From: Myxococcales bacterium
GTDB lineage: Bacteria; Myxococcota_A; Polyangia; Haliangiales; J016
Direction: 5' to 3'
NCBI GenBank assembly: GCA_014238595.1
Contig: JABAAV010000040.1
Location: 1 to 12,818, forward strand
DNA length: 12,818 bases
A program made the translations under genes and the position numbers. Positions 7,244 through 12,818 of this stretch are shown piece by piece (the first letter of the stretch is position 1; every line of letters begins with the position of its first letter). The notes beneath the pieces are model-generated. The model worked only from the letters and a program-made list of their open reading frames with translations. It was not told the DNA's origin and did not search any database.

Positions 7244-8356
7244 ATGTATATAACCCATATGATCCGCTTTGGTCTTCTCCATTTATTTGAATCTGTTCAG
7301 GGAAAAACAGAAAAACAGTTTTTTGATGAAAATGTTGAGATGATTGAGCATGCCGATCATATTGGATTGGATGCCGCTTGGCTTGCTGAACATCATTTTA
7401 CAGATTATGGCGTTATGCCTTCTACACAGGTTCTTGGTTCATTTATTGCGGCACGAACGAAAAAGATTCGCATTGGATCATCTGTTGTTGTGCTTCCATT
7501 TCATAATCCCATTCGTGTGGCTGAAGAATTTGCGTTTTTAGATCAAGTATCAGAAGGGCGATTGGATTTTGGTGTTGGTCGTGGATATCAACCTGCAGAA
7601 TTTGCAGGATATGGTATTCCTTTTGATGAATCCCGTGATCGATTCGATGAATCTTTTGAGATTATTCGTCAAGCATGGACGTTAGAAGAGGTGAATTTTA
7701 AAGGTAAATATTATCAATTTGAAGGTGTTCGTAGTCGTCCAAGACCTTATCAAAATCCTCATCCACCATTTTTTGGTGCATCATTTAATCCTGATACAAT
7801 TAAGTATCAAGCAATGAAAGATATGAATCTTTTATTTACACCAATCACAACAGGTTCAGACAAGATCAAAGAATATCGAGAAATTCTCAGCAAAAATGGT
7901 AGAACTCCAGATGATTACCGTATTGGTGGGCTAACTTTTGTTTATGTTGATGAAGACAGAGAAAAAGCACTACATGACTTTGAAGAACCTTGTATGTCTT
8001 ATTTTCGTGCGTTTGCAGCTCAAATTCCACCAAAATCTTATCAAACAGAAGAGCAATATTATCAATCATTGCATGGTGCCATGAATGGTGCTCTGAAGGC
8101 TTACGAATCAGGAAGTATGACATTTGAACAGATGGTCGAATCAGGACCATTTTCTCATGCATATCTCGTAGGCGATCCGAGCTCTGTACTAAAAAAATTA
8201 GATCGTATGATTGATGCTTATACAGGGCTCACCGATTTATTATGTTGGACACGGCTTGGTGGTTTGGATCATCGTAAAGTGATGAATTCTATGGATCTGT
8301 TTTTGAATAAGGTTGTCACACCTTTTCGAGAAAAAAAGTTACACTCAAAACATTAA
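7244..8356 (+). CDS. Luciferase-like (LLM) flavin-dependent monooxygenase
   Basis: This bacterial-luciferase-family TIM-barrel oxidoreductase uses reduced FMN or F420 for hydroxylation or Baeyer-Villiger-type oxygenation; F420 use cannot be excluded. Family motifs are WLAEHHF (46-52, with H50/H51 at the flavin site), the IRIGSSVVVLPFHNPIRVAEE region split across 76-95, and LDQVSEGRLDFGVGRGY (99-115). Family proteins normally begin with Met-x-x-FGLF, so the second Met at 7259 (MIRFGLLHLF), giving 365 residues, is the likelier start. However, neither ATG has a clear Shine-Dalgarno, and AAGG at 7228-7231 lies 12 nt before 7244. It is divergent from the catabolic operon and shares its intergenic region, so it is probably co-regulated and oxygenates a pathway substrate or intermediate. 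A separate flavin reductase is not seen in the window. Confidence 0.9.
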   Translation: MYITHMIRFGLLHLFESVQGKTEKQFFDENVEMIEHADHIGLDAAWLAEHHFTDYGVMPSTQVLGSFIAARTKKIRIGSSVVVLPFHNPIRVAEEFAFLDQVSEGRLDFGVGRGYQPAEFAGYGIPFDESRDRFDESFEIIRQAWTLEEVNFKGKYYQFEGVRSRPRPYQNPHPPFFGASFNPDTIKYQAMKDMNLLFTPITTGSDKIKEYREILSKNGRTPDDYRIGGLTFVYVDEDREKALHDFEEPCMSYFRAFAAQIPPKSYQTEEQYYQSLHGAMNGALKAYESGSMTFEQMVESGPFSHAYLVGDPSSVLKKLDRMIDAYTGLTDLLCWTRLGGLDHRKVMNSMDLFLNKVVTPFREKKLHSKH

Positions 8357-8364
8357 TCCTGTAC

Positions 8365-8386
8365 AGCATCAATGTCGTATGATGCT
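8365..8386 (+). terminator. Weak hairpin after the monooxygenase gene
   Basis: AGCATCA (8365-8371) and TGATGCT (8380-8386) form a perfect 7-bp stem with an 8-nt loop, starting eight bases after the TAA stop. It is followed only by CTTTGAT rather than a clear T-run, so intrinsic termination would be weak. The rest of the convergent gap to greA (8387-8496) holds further imperfect inverted repeats, such as TGTTCAA at 8458-8464 with TTGAACA at 8482-8488, but no convincing terminator for either strand. Confidence 0.3.
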
Positions 8387-8496
8387 CTTTGATCTACTGC
8401 ACAAGCAGATCGACTAATGTTTCGAACACAAACATAGTATGTTGTTGTGCAATGGTTTGTTCAATCAATGAAGAATCCTTGTTGAACAGTGATTAA

Positions 8497-8985
8497 TTAT
8501 GTATTGATTGCTTTGAATTGAATATCAGCAATTTCAAATTCACGCATACCTTTAGGGGTACGTACTTGCACTGTATCTCCAATTTCACGACCGATAAGTG
8601 CACGAGCCACAGGAGCAGTCACAGCAAGCAGTCCTTTTTTGATATCGGATTCATCTTCTCCAACGATAGCGTAGGTATTGTTTTCACCATTATCAGTATC
8701 TTCAATGGTCACAGTCGCTCCAAAAACAACACGATCACCACCTAATGTTAATGGATCGATAACTTCGGCTAAGGCGATTTTAATTTCAAGTTCACGAATT
8801 CGTGCTTCAATCATGCCTTGTTCTTCTTTAGCGGCACTGTAATCAGCATTTTCGGATAAATCACCATGAGCACGTGCAATTTCAATCGCTTTAGAATTTG
8901 CAGGTCTGTCGATTTCTTTGAGTTTCTTAAATTCTTCTTTGAGACGTTCTAAACACTGAGGTGTCATGGGAAATTTATCGGCCAT
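8497..8985 (-). CDS. greA: Transcript cleavage factor GreA
   Basis: GreA enters the RNA polymerase secondary channel and stimulates cleavage of backtracked RNA. The 162-residue protein has the N-terminal coiled coil (about 8-75) with the tip motif GDLSENADY, whose acidic D42 and E45 position the catalytic metal. The C-terminal FKBP-like domain follows (about 84-160) and contains the typical APVARALIGREIGDTVQV stretch (124-141). Length and architecture are standard. The start at 8985 is fixed by a full AGGAGG nine bases upstream. That site overlaps the stop region of the HEAT-repeat gene, so the two genes are 13 nt apart and probably co-transcribed. GreB cannot be strictly excluded, but the length and motif wording favour GreA. 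Confidence 0.95.
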   Translation of the reverse strand: MADKFPMTPQCLERLKEEFKKLKEIDRPANSKAIEIARAHGDLSENADYSAAKEEQGMIEARIRELEIKIALAEVIDPLTLGGDRVVFGATVTIEDTDNGENNTYAIVGEDESDIKKGLLAVTAPVARALIGREIGDTVQVRTPKGMREFEIADIQFKAINT

Positions 8986-8994
8986 GGGGATTGT

Positions 8995-9000
8995 CCTCCT
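8995..9000 (-). promoter_or_regulatory. greA ribosome binding site embedded in the upstream stop region
   Basis: On the minus strand AGGAGG lies nine bases before the greA ATG and overlaps the TAG stop of the HEAT-repeat gene (8999-9001). It fixes the greA start and suggests that ribosomes finishing the upstream gene influence greA translation. Confidence 0.75.
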
Positions 9001-9745
9001 AATGAGTTTTCTTTTTTGCTAGTTTGTTATGTTGCAGTTTAAACGATTGGAGCGTGTTAGTTAATAGTGGCGTTATTTGTTGGATATGTAACCGCAAATC
9101 TGAGTTGTTTTCCACTAATATTTCTGCAATATGGATTTTAATACGTAAACTTTCTTCAGATGTTCGAGTCATTGCTTGTATTAATGGTGGGACAAGTTGT
9201 TTTTCAATGTCAGGAGTCATGCGATGTTTGATCGCATTGACAGCGGCAAAACGAATGGTTTCATCAAAATCTTCAAGATAGGGTATGATTCTATCTGTGC
9301 TGTTTTGAGAAGAAATCATCTCTAATTCTCCAATCCAATCAAGGAGTTGAACACGTTTGTTGGTATGACGGGTATAACCAACAGGTTCTTTTTCTAACAG
9401 TTCATCAATAATCGTCAAAATCTGATCTTCGGGAACTACATTTTCTAACACACGCAATGGATAAGTAATCGAGTCGTTCGATTGAATGAAACGGCATAAT
9501 GGAACGATAACAGCTTGGCCTTGTTTGCTTAACGTTTCATAAACCCATTGTTTTTCTTGTTCATCCTCAATGGTTTTATGACAATTGAATGAAAAACGAC
9601 GCACTAATGTATACAATGATTCATCACTGCCATCGTCAAGAAGTTTCTCCATGGCATGGATGCGTTCTATGGATTGCCCGAATTTGTTAAGTGCTTTATC
9701 GGTTGTTCGTTTTATGGATTTTGTACGAGAAAATAAGCCAAACAT
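8999..9745 (-). CDS. HEAT-repeat-containing protein of unknown function
   Basis: This 248-residue, mostly helical protein has no signal peptide or membrane segment. The N-terminus is basic (MFGLFSRTKSIKR), followed by a helical region whose AMEKLLDDGSDESLYTL (31-47) reads like a first helical repeat. HEAT-like helix pairs are recognisable at about 151-176 (IIPYLEDFDETIRFAAVNAI) and 184-212 (LVPPLIQAMTRTSEESLRI). The C-terminal tail is lysine-rich (KLAKKKTH). HEAT proteins usually form scaffolds for protein or nucleic-acid binding, and no catalytic motif is visible. It sits between dam (30 nt upstream) and greA (13 nt downstream) in the same direction, so it is probably in their transcript. 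The ATG at 9745 lacks a clear Shine-Dalgarno. A link to transcription or translation is only suggested by position. Confidence 0.75.
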   Translation of the reverse strand: MFGLFSRTKSIKRTTDKALNKFGQSIERIHAMEKLLDDGSDESLYTLVRRFSFNCHKTIEDEQEKQWVYETLSKQGQAVIVPLCRFIQSNDSITYPLRVLENVVPEDQILTIIDELLEKEPVGYTRHTNKRVQLLDWIGELEMISSQNSTDRIIPYLEDFDETIRFAAVNAIKHRMTPDIEKQLVPPLIQAMTRTSEESLRIKIHIAEILVENNSDLRLHIQQITPLLTNTLQSFKLQHNKLAKKKTH

Positions 9746-9775
9746 GATCGTTAAAAATGGTTGATGAAAACAGGT

Positions 9776-10654
9776 TTAATTTGTGATAATGAGTTCTGTA
9801 ACAGCCCCACGTTTTTTAGGGTTACTGTTAATTGATCTTGTACACGATACTCGATGGAAACGAAACCCTTTGTAGATTTCACGAACATAAGGTGTTTCAT
9901 GATTAGAAATCATGACGATACAACCGCGTTTTTTTAAATCTTTCGCAGTCAAAGCGAGCTCTTTTTGATCGTTTTCATCAAATCCTTCGGCTGTGTAACT
10001 GGTGAATTTTGCAGTTGATGACAATGGACAATAGGGTGGATCTAAATAAACAAAATCACCTTTTTTTGCCTTGTTCAGCGTTTCTCGATAAGAGCTTTTG
10101 AGTATTTTTGCATTTTTGAGAAGTTTAGCAGAAGCACGAAGCTTATGGGGATGGAATAAATTAACATTGGTTTGAGTGCCAATAGGTACATTATACTTCC
10201 CTTGTTTGTTGACACGCCACAATCCATTATAACCAGTTTTGTTTAAGTAAATAAACATGGAAGCACGCATGATTGATGATTGATTCTTATGACGTTTATT
10301 CCATTTATCTCGAATGGTATAATAATATTCAATGCTATGTTTTTTTTCATGTTGACAAAGATATTTAATAACTTTTTCTACATCATTAACCACGGAAATA
10401 TACATGTCCATCAAGTCGCTATTAAAATCGGAAAGGACAGCACGTTTTGGTGCTACTTTGAAAAATAGCGCGCCACTACCAAAAAAAGGCTCAAAGTAAT
10501 TCCCTGTCATGGAAGGTTGTTTTTGTTTCAAAATATCATTCAAGAGTTTTGTTTTGCCACCTGCCCACTTAATGATGGGTGTTGGCAATGGAGGATCTGT
10601 TTTAATCTCGTGTCGACTGTTGTGTGATATTGTACTCGGCTTTGATGTGCTCAT
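9776..10654 (-). CDS. dam: DNA adenine methyltransferase, D12 class (Dam-like)
   Basis: This protein transfers a methyl group from S-adenosylmethionine to adenine N6, probably in GATC. Counting from the chosen start (292 residues), it has the AdoMet-binding motif IKWAGGKTKL (28-37), FEPFFGSGALFF (54-65), LSDFNSDL (74-81), the catalytic DPPY (205-208) and the family's C-terminal RSINSNPKKRGAVTELIITN (273-292). The frame extends seven codons further to an ATG at 10675. The ATG at 10654 is preferred because AGAGGAT (10661-10667) lies at correct spacing before it, whereas nothing suitable precedes 10675. No restriction endonuclease gene is adjacent, so it looks like an orphan regulatory or mismatch-repair methylase. 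It is first in a dam-HEAT-greA run and diverges from moaA. Its GATC specificity is inferred from similarity and is not provable here. Confidence 0.9.
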   Translation of the reverse strand: MSTSKPSTISHNSRHEIKTDPPLPTPIIKWAGGKTKLLNDILKQKQPSMTGNYFEPFFGSGALFFKVAPKRAVLSDFNSDLMDMYISVVNDVEKVIKYLCQHEKKHSIEYYYTIRDKWNKRHKNQSSIMRASMFIYLNKTGYNGLWRVNKQGKYNVPIGTQTNVNLFHPHKLRASAKLLKNAKILKSSYRETLNKAKKGDFVYLDPPYCPLSSTAKFTSYTAEGFDENDQKELALTAKDLKKRGCIVMISNHETPYVREIYKGFRFHRVSCTRSINSNPKKRGAVTELIITN

Positions 10655-10660
10655 ATGCCT

Positions 10661-10667
10661 ATCCTCT
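10661..10667 (-). promoter_or_regulatory. dam ribosome binding site that selects the start
   Basis: On the minus strand AGAGGAT is centred about ten bases before the ATG at 10654 and lies inside the alternative N-terminal extension that would start at 10675. It is the reason for choosing the shorter protein. Confidence 0.6.
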
Positions 10668-10735
10668 GTGTACAACTACTTGTGGGCAACTTTTTCGGTT
10701 TTTTCGATGGATAAATACCGACTGAGCAATGTTTT

Positions 10736-11797
10736 GTGTTATCTGTAATGGATCAAATTATGATTACCTCTGACCTTATGGATGTTAATGAATCATTGCC
10801 TACACCAACGACTGATCCTCTCATTGATCGTTTTAATAGGCGTATTACTTATCTCCGTATTTCAGTGATTGATCGATGTAATTATCGTTGTCTTTACTGC
10901 ATGCCCGATGATGTTGAATTTTCGAAACAACAAGAACTCCTTACATTCGATGAGATTTATCGATTAATTGTGTTGTTTGCAAAATTGGGAATAAAACGTC
11001 TTCGCATTACAGGTGGAGAGCCGACTGTTCGTCCACAAATTTCAGAATTGATAGCGCGTCTTTCACAAATAGAAACGATTGAAGCTATTGTGATGACAAG
11101 CAATGGACATCGTTTGGTAACGCTGGCTGAATCTTTGAAAAACAGCAATCTTTGTGAAATTAATGTTTCTTTAGATACTGTAGATGAAGCAGACTTTTCC
11201 AAGATCACCAATGGCGGGAATCTTCGTCAAGTGATTGAAGGTATCGATGCTGCTCTTGCTCAAGGAATTAAGATCAAATTAAATACAGTGGTGATGCCAA
11301 GTACTGATGCTAAGGTTATTGGTTCTATATGTTCTTTTGCATGGGAGCGTGGCATCGTTCCGCGATTTATTGAACAGATGCCTATGTCTAGTGGTTCATT
11401 AGTGTCTGTAGGGCATCGTTTGATGGCTGTCGATATTCGAAAGATCATTGAAGAAACGTTTGATTCTCAATTGGTTCCTGTGTTGATGGATCAATCCAAC
11501 ATCGGTCCTGCGCGTTATTGGAATCTTTCTGGTGACGCTCATTCTTGCTTTGGTATTATTTCAGCAATGTCTGAAAATTTCTGTGATTCCTGCAATCGAA
11601 TGCGATTGACTGCAACAGGCAAATTGCATACCTGTTTAGCCTTTGATGATGATGCTGATTTACGGGGTGCCATGCGCTGTGGCGCCTCAGATGCTATGAT
11701 TGAGGGCATGATTAGAAAAAACCTTGATTATAAACGACAAGGCCACGAATTTCACAGCAAACAGCCACAAAAGCATATGATTTCAATTGGTGGTTAA
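10736..11797 (+). CDS. moaA: GTP 3',8-cyclase MoaA (molybdenum cofactor biosynthesis)
   Basis: This radical-SAM enzyme converts GTP to 3',8-cyclo-GTP, the first step of molybdopterin synthesis, together with MoaC. In the 353-residue frame, the N-terminal 4Fe-4S cluster motif CNYRCLYC supplies C48, C52 and C55, ITGGEPTVR lies at 91-99, and GPARYW at 257-262. The second cluster is formed by C283, C286 and C300 (FCDSCNRMRL...HTC). The C-terminal di-glycine tail (ISIGG) needed for activity is intact. The frame opens with GTG at 10736; ATG codons at 10748, 10760 and 10778 are equally possible, and none has a strong ribosome site (GGA about seven bases before 10760 is the best). The conserved core begins only at PLIDRFNRRI, so the start is uncertain by up to 14 codons. 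moaC and other moa genes are not in the window. Confidence 0.94.
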   Translation: MLSVMDQIMITSDLMDVNESLPTPTTDPLIDRFNRRITYLRISVIDRCNYRCLYCMPDDVEFSKQQELLTFDEIYRLIVLFAKLGIKRLRITGGEPTVRPQISELIARLSQIETIEAIVMTSNGHRLVTLAESLKNSNLCEINVSLDTVDEADFSKITNGGNLRQVIEGIDAALAQGIKIKLNTVVMPSTDAKVIGSICSFAWERGIVPRFIEQMPMSSGSLVSVGHRLMAVDIRKIIEETFDSQLVPVLMDQSNIGPARYWNLSGDAHSCFGIISAMSENFCDSCNRMRLTATGKLHTCLAFDDDADLRGAMRCGASDAMIEGMIRKNLDYKRQGHEFHSKQPQKHMISIGG

Positions 11798-11820
11798 CAT
11801 ATAATATTGTTTCTATGTTA
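11795..11820. repeat. AT-rich inverted repeat spanning the moaA stop
   Basis: TAACATA (11795-11801) and TATGTTA (11814-11820) are exact inverted copies with a 12-nt spacer, and the left arm contains the moaA stop codon. The stem would be AT-rich with no following T-run, so it is a poor terminator. The spacer edge contains a perfect TATAAT (11800-11805), a possible -10 for a ccmE transcript, but no good -35 lies 16-18 nt upstream. Confidence 0.25.
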
Positions 11821-11852
11821 GTACTCACATTCAGCTTTCAAAAGAGGTAATG

Positions 11853-12287
11853 ATGCAGAATCGATGGATAAAAGTAATAATATCATTTGTGATTGTTGGG
11901 GGTAGTTTTGGCTACTTGATGTCGCAATCGGTTAGCAGTGATATGGTGTACTACAAGCATGTCGATGAAGTGATGCAAAATCCTTCGATATGGACAGACA
12001 AAAAATTAAAATTACAAGGCACGATCGAACCTGGCTCAGTCAAAGAGTTTATTGAAGGACAGATTTCTAAACAAACATTCGTGCTCACTTACAATGGGGC
12101 ACGTATTTTGGTGCGTAGTCAGGGACCGAAACCCTCTACCTTTAAAGAACTTGCCGAACTTGTCGCTGCAGGAAACATCCATCATGAACAAAACGAATAT
12201 GTTTTATATGCCGATGAACTGATTGGAAAATGTCCGTCGAAATATGAAGAAGGCAAACGTACGGAAGATTTTACTATTCCGTTGTAA
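11853..12287 (+). CDS. ccmE: Cytochrome c maturation haem chaperone CcmE, Cys-type variant
   Basis: CcmE is a membrane-anchored periplasmic OB-fold protein that accepts haem from CcmC and passes it to the CcmF module for attachment to apocytochrome c. An N-terminal anchor (about residues 4-24, WIKVIISFVIVGGSFGYL) precedes the soluble domain with LKLQGTI...GS and ILVRSQGPKPSTFKE, a diverged form of the family's VxYxGxxPxxFxEG. The canonical HxxxY haem-binding motif is replaced by CPSKY (C127 and Y131 from this start), as in the Cys-type CcmE of Desulfovibrio and archaea, where haem is bound through Cys. The frame also allows ATG at 11850; 11853 is preferred because AGAGG (11843-11847) is then five rather than two bases away. 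It follows moaA by about 50 nt and precedes ccmF by 22 nt. Confidence 0.9.
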   Translation: MQNRWIKVIISFVIVGGSFGYLMSQSVSSDMVYYKHVDEVMQNPSIWTDKKLKLQGTIEPGSVKEFIEGQISKQTFVLTYNGARILVRSQGPKPSTFKELAELVAAGNIHHEQNEYVLYADELIGKCPSKYEEGKRTEDFTIPL

Positions 12288-12309
12288 TATTTGAATAGGC
12301 TAATCATTT

Positions 12310-12818
12310 GTGACTGATCTTTCAACATCTATTTTATCTGGCTCCCCGATTGCTTCTTTGGGTACTATTGTACTTTTGTTGTCATTTGTATTGGCAGCAT
12401 ATGCAGCAACGATGGGAATGGTTGGTGCGCATCAGCGCAAAGATGCATTCGTTGTCTCTTCAATGAATGCACTTTGGGGATTTGGAGCATTGATGGTTTT
12501 AGCGTCTGCGCTTCTTATCTATGCGTTTGTATCTCATGATTTTTCGATTCGTTATGTTGCACATTACAGCGATACTACGATGCCGCTTTGGTACAAACTT
12601 ACTTCCTATTGGGGAGGGCTTGATGGCTCAATGCTCTTTTGGGTGTTTGTGTTGGCTATATTTTCCTGTGTTGCGGTTTACGCTAACCGCTGGCGACATC
12701 GAGACATCATTGGTTATGTCATTGCCGTTATTATGGTTATACAATTGTTTTTCTTAGCAGTACTCATCTATTCAAAAAATCCATTTACTACGTTTTTGAC
12801 ACAGGCTCCTGTAGATGG
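12310..12818 (+). CDS. ccmF: Haem lyase subunit CcmF, N-terminal part (3' end outside window)
   Basis: CcmF is the large polytopic membrane protein that, with CcmH/I, ligates haem delivered by CcmE to apocytochrome c. The first 169 residues are present. The frame opens at GTG 12310, directly behind an in-frame TAA at 12301, with AGG at 12297-12299 as a weak ribosome site. Hydrophobic helices lie at about 13-38, 52-74, 105-125 and 132-155. Family landmarks are SxDFSIRYVAHYSDTTMPLWYK (about 75-96, split as HDFSIRYVAHYS and DTTMPLWYK) and YWGGLDGSMLFW (100-111), matching the usual WGGxEGSLLLW with Asp for Glu. Full-length proteins exceed 600 residues, so the tryptophan-rich WWD domain lies beyond the window. 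It is downstream of ccmE as in standard ccm operons and surely co-transcribed. Confidence 0.9.
   Translation, partial: MTDLSTSILSGSPIASLGTIVLLLSFVLAAYAATMGMVGAHQRKDAFVVSSMNALWGFGALMVLASALLIYAFVSHDFSIRYVAHYSDTTMPLWYKLTSYWGGLDGSMLFWVFVLAIFSCVAVYANRWRHRDIIGYVIAVIMVIQLFFLAVLIYSKNPFTTFLTQAPVD

Noticed and set aside
8387..8496. A terminator or small RNA in the gap between the monooxygenase and greA
   Set aside because: Only short AT-rich imperfect inverted repeats with long loops and no T-run are present; nothing beyond chance could be supported.
9024..9281. Plus-strand frame of 85 codons opposite the HEAT-repeat gene
   Set aside because: It has no ribosome site or recognisable motif, and the minus-strand gene accounts for the coding signal.
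10676..10735. Promoters in the dam-moaA divergent gap
   Set aside because: The gap has T-runs and a GATAAA-like hexamer, but no -35/-10 pair at proper spacing on either strand could be defended.
1..12818. Mobile elements, CRISPR arrays, tRNA or rRNA genes, toxin-antitoxin or defence systems
   Set aside because: No transposase, integrase, regularly spaced direct repeats, RNA gene signatures or defence domains were found. Dam alone without a restriction partner is not evidence of a defence system.

Overview
The window is a bacterial chromosomal segment of moderately AT-rich DNA (about 40% GC by eye) with tightly packed genes. A Ccm (system I) cytochrome c maturation locus, a D12-class adenine methyltransferase and GreA point to a Gram-negative bacterium. 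The CcmE carries a Cys in place of the usual haem-binding His, a variant described from archaea and some deltaproteobacteria such as Desulfovibrio. That hints at a deltaproteobacterial-type lineage, but the window alone cannot settle the taxonomy. There are no tRNA or rRNA genes, insertion sequences, phage genes or CRISPR arrays.

Region 1 (1-7054, minus strand) is a seven-gene catabolic operon read right to left: two acyl-CoA dehydrogenase subunits, an alpha/beta hydrolase, a zinc-dependent alcohol dehydrogenase, a thiolase-fold enzyme, its DUF35 (Zn-ribbon/OB-fold) partner, and an aldehyde dehydrogenase cut off by the window start. Gaps are at most about 20 nt and several neighbours overlap. 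A divergent luciferase-like flavin monooxygenase (about 7244/7259-8356, plus strand) lies across a 189-204 bp intergenic region that holds a perfect 7-6-7 palindrome. A reasonable reading is acyl-CoA catabolism of a branched, alicyclic or terpenoid/steroid-like acid: paired dehydrogenases desaturate, the thiolase-like/DUF35 pair cleaves (perhaps by retro-aldol chemistry), and the alcohol and aldehyde dehydrogenases oxidise the released fragment. No CoA ligase, enoyl-CoA hydratase or regulator gene is present here, so the substrate is unknown.

Region 2 (8497-10654, minus strand) is dam, then a HEAT-repeat protein of unknown role, then greA, in that transcription order.

Region 3 (about 10736-12818, plus strand) is moaA (molybdenum cofactor synthesis), then ccmE and the start of ccmF, which runs off the window end. 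ccmE and ccmF are adjacent as in ordinary ccm operons, but moaA sits where ccmD would normally be.

The best leads are the two acyl-CoA dehydrogenases with complementary loss of active-site elements, the thiolase-like protein lacking key thiolase residues, the promoter-proximal palindrome, and the Cys-type CcmE.
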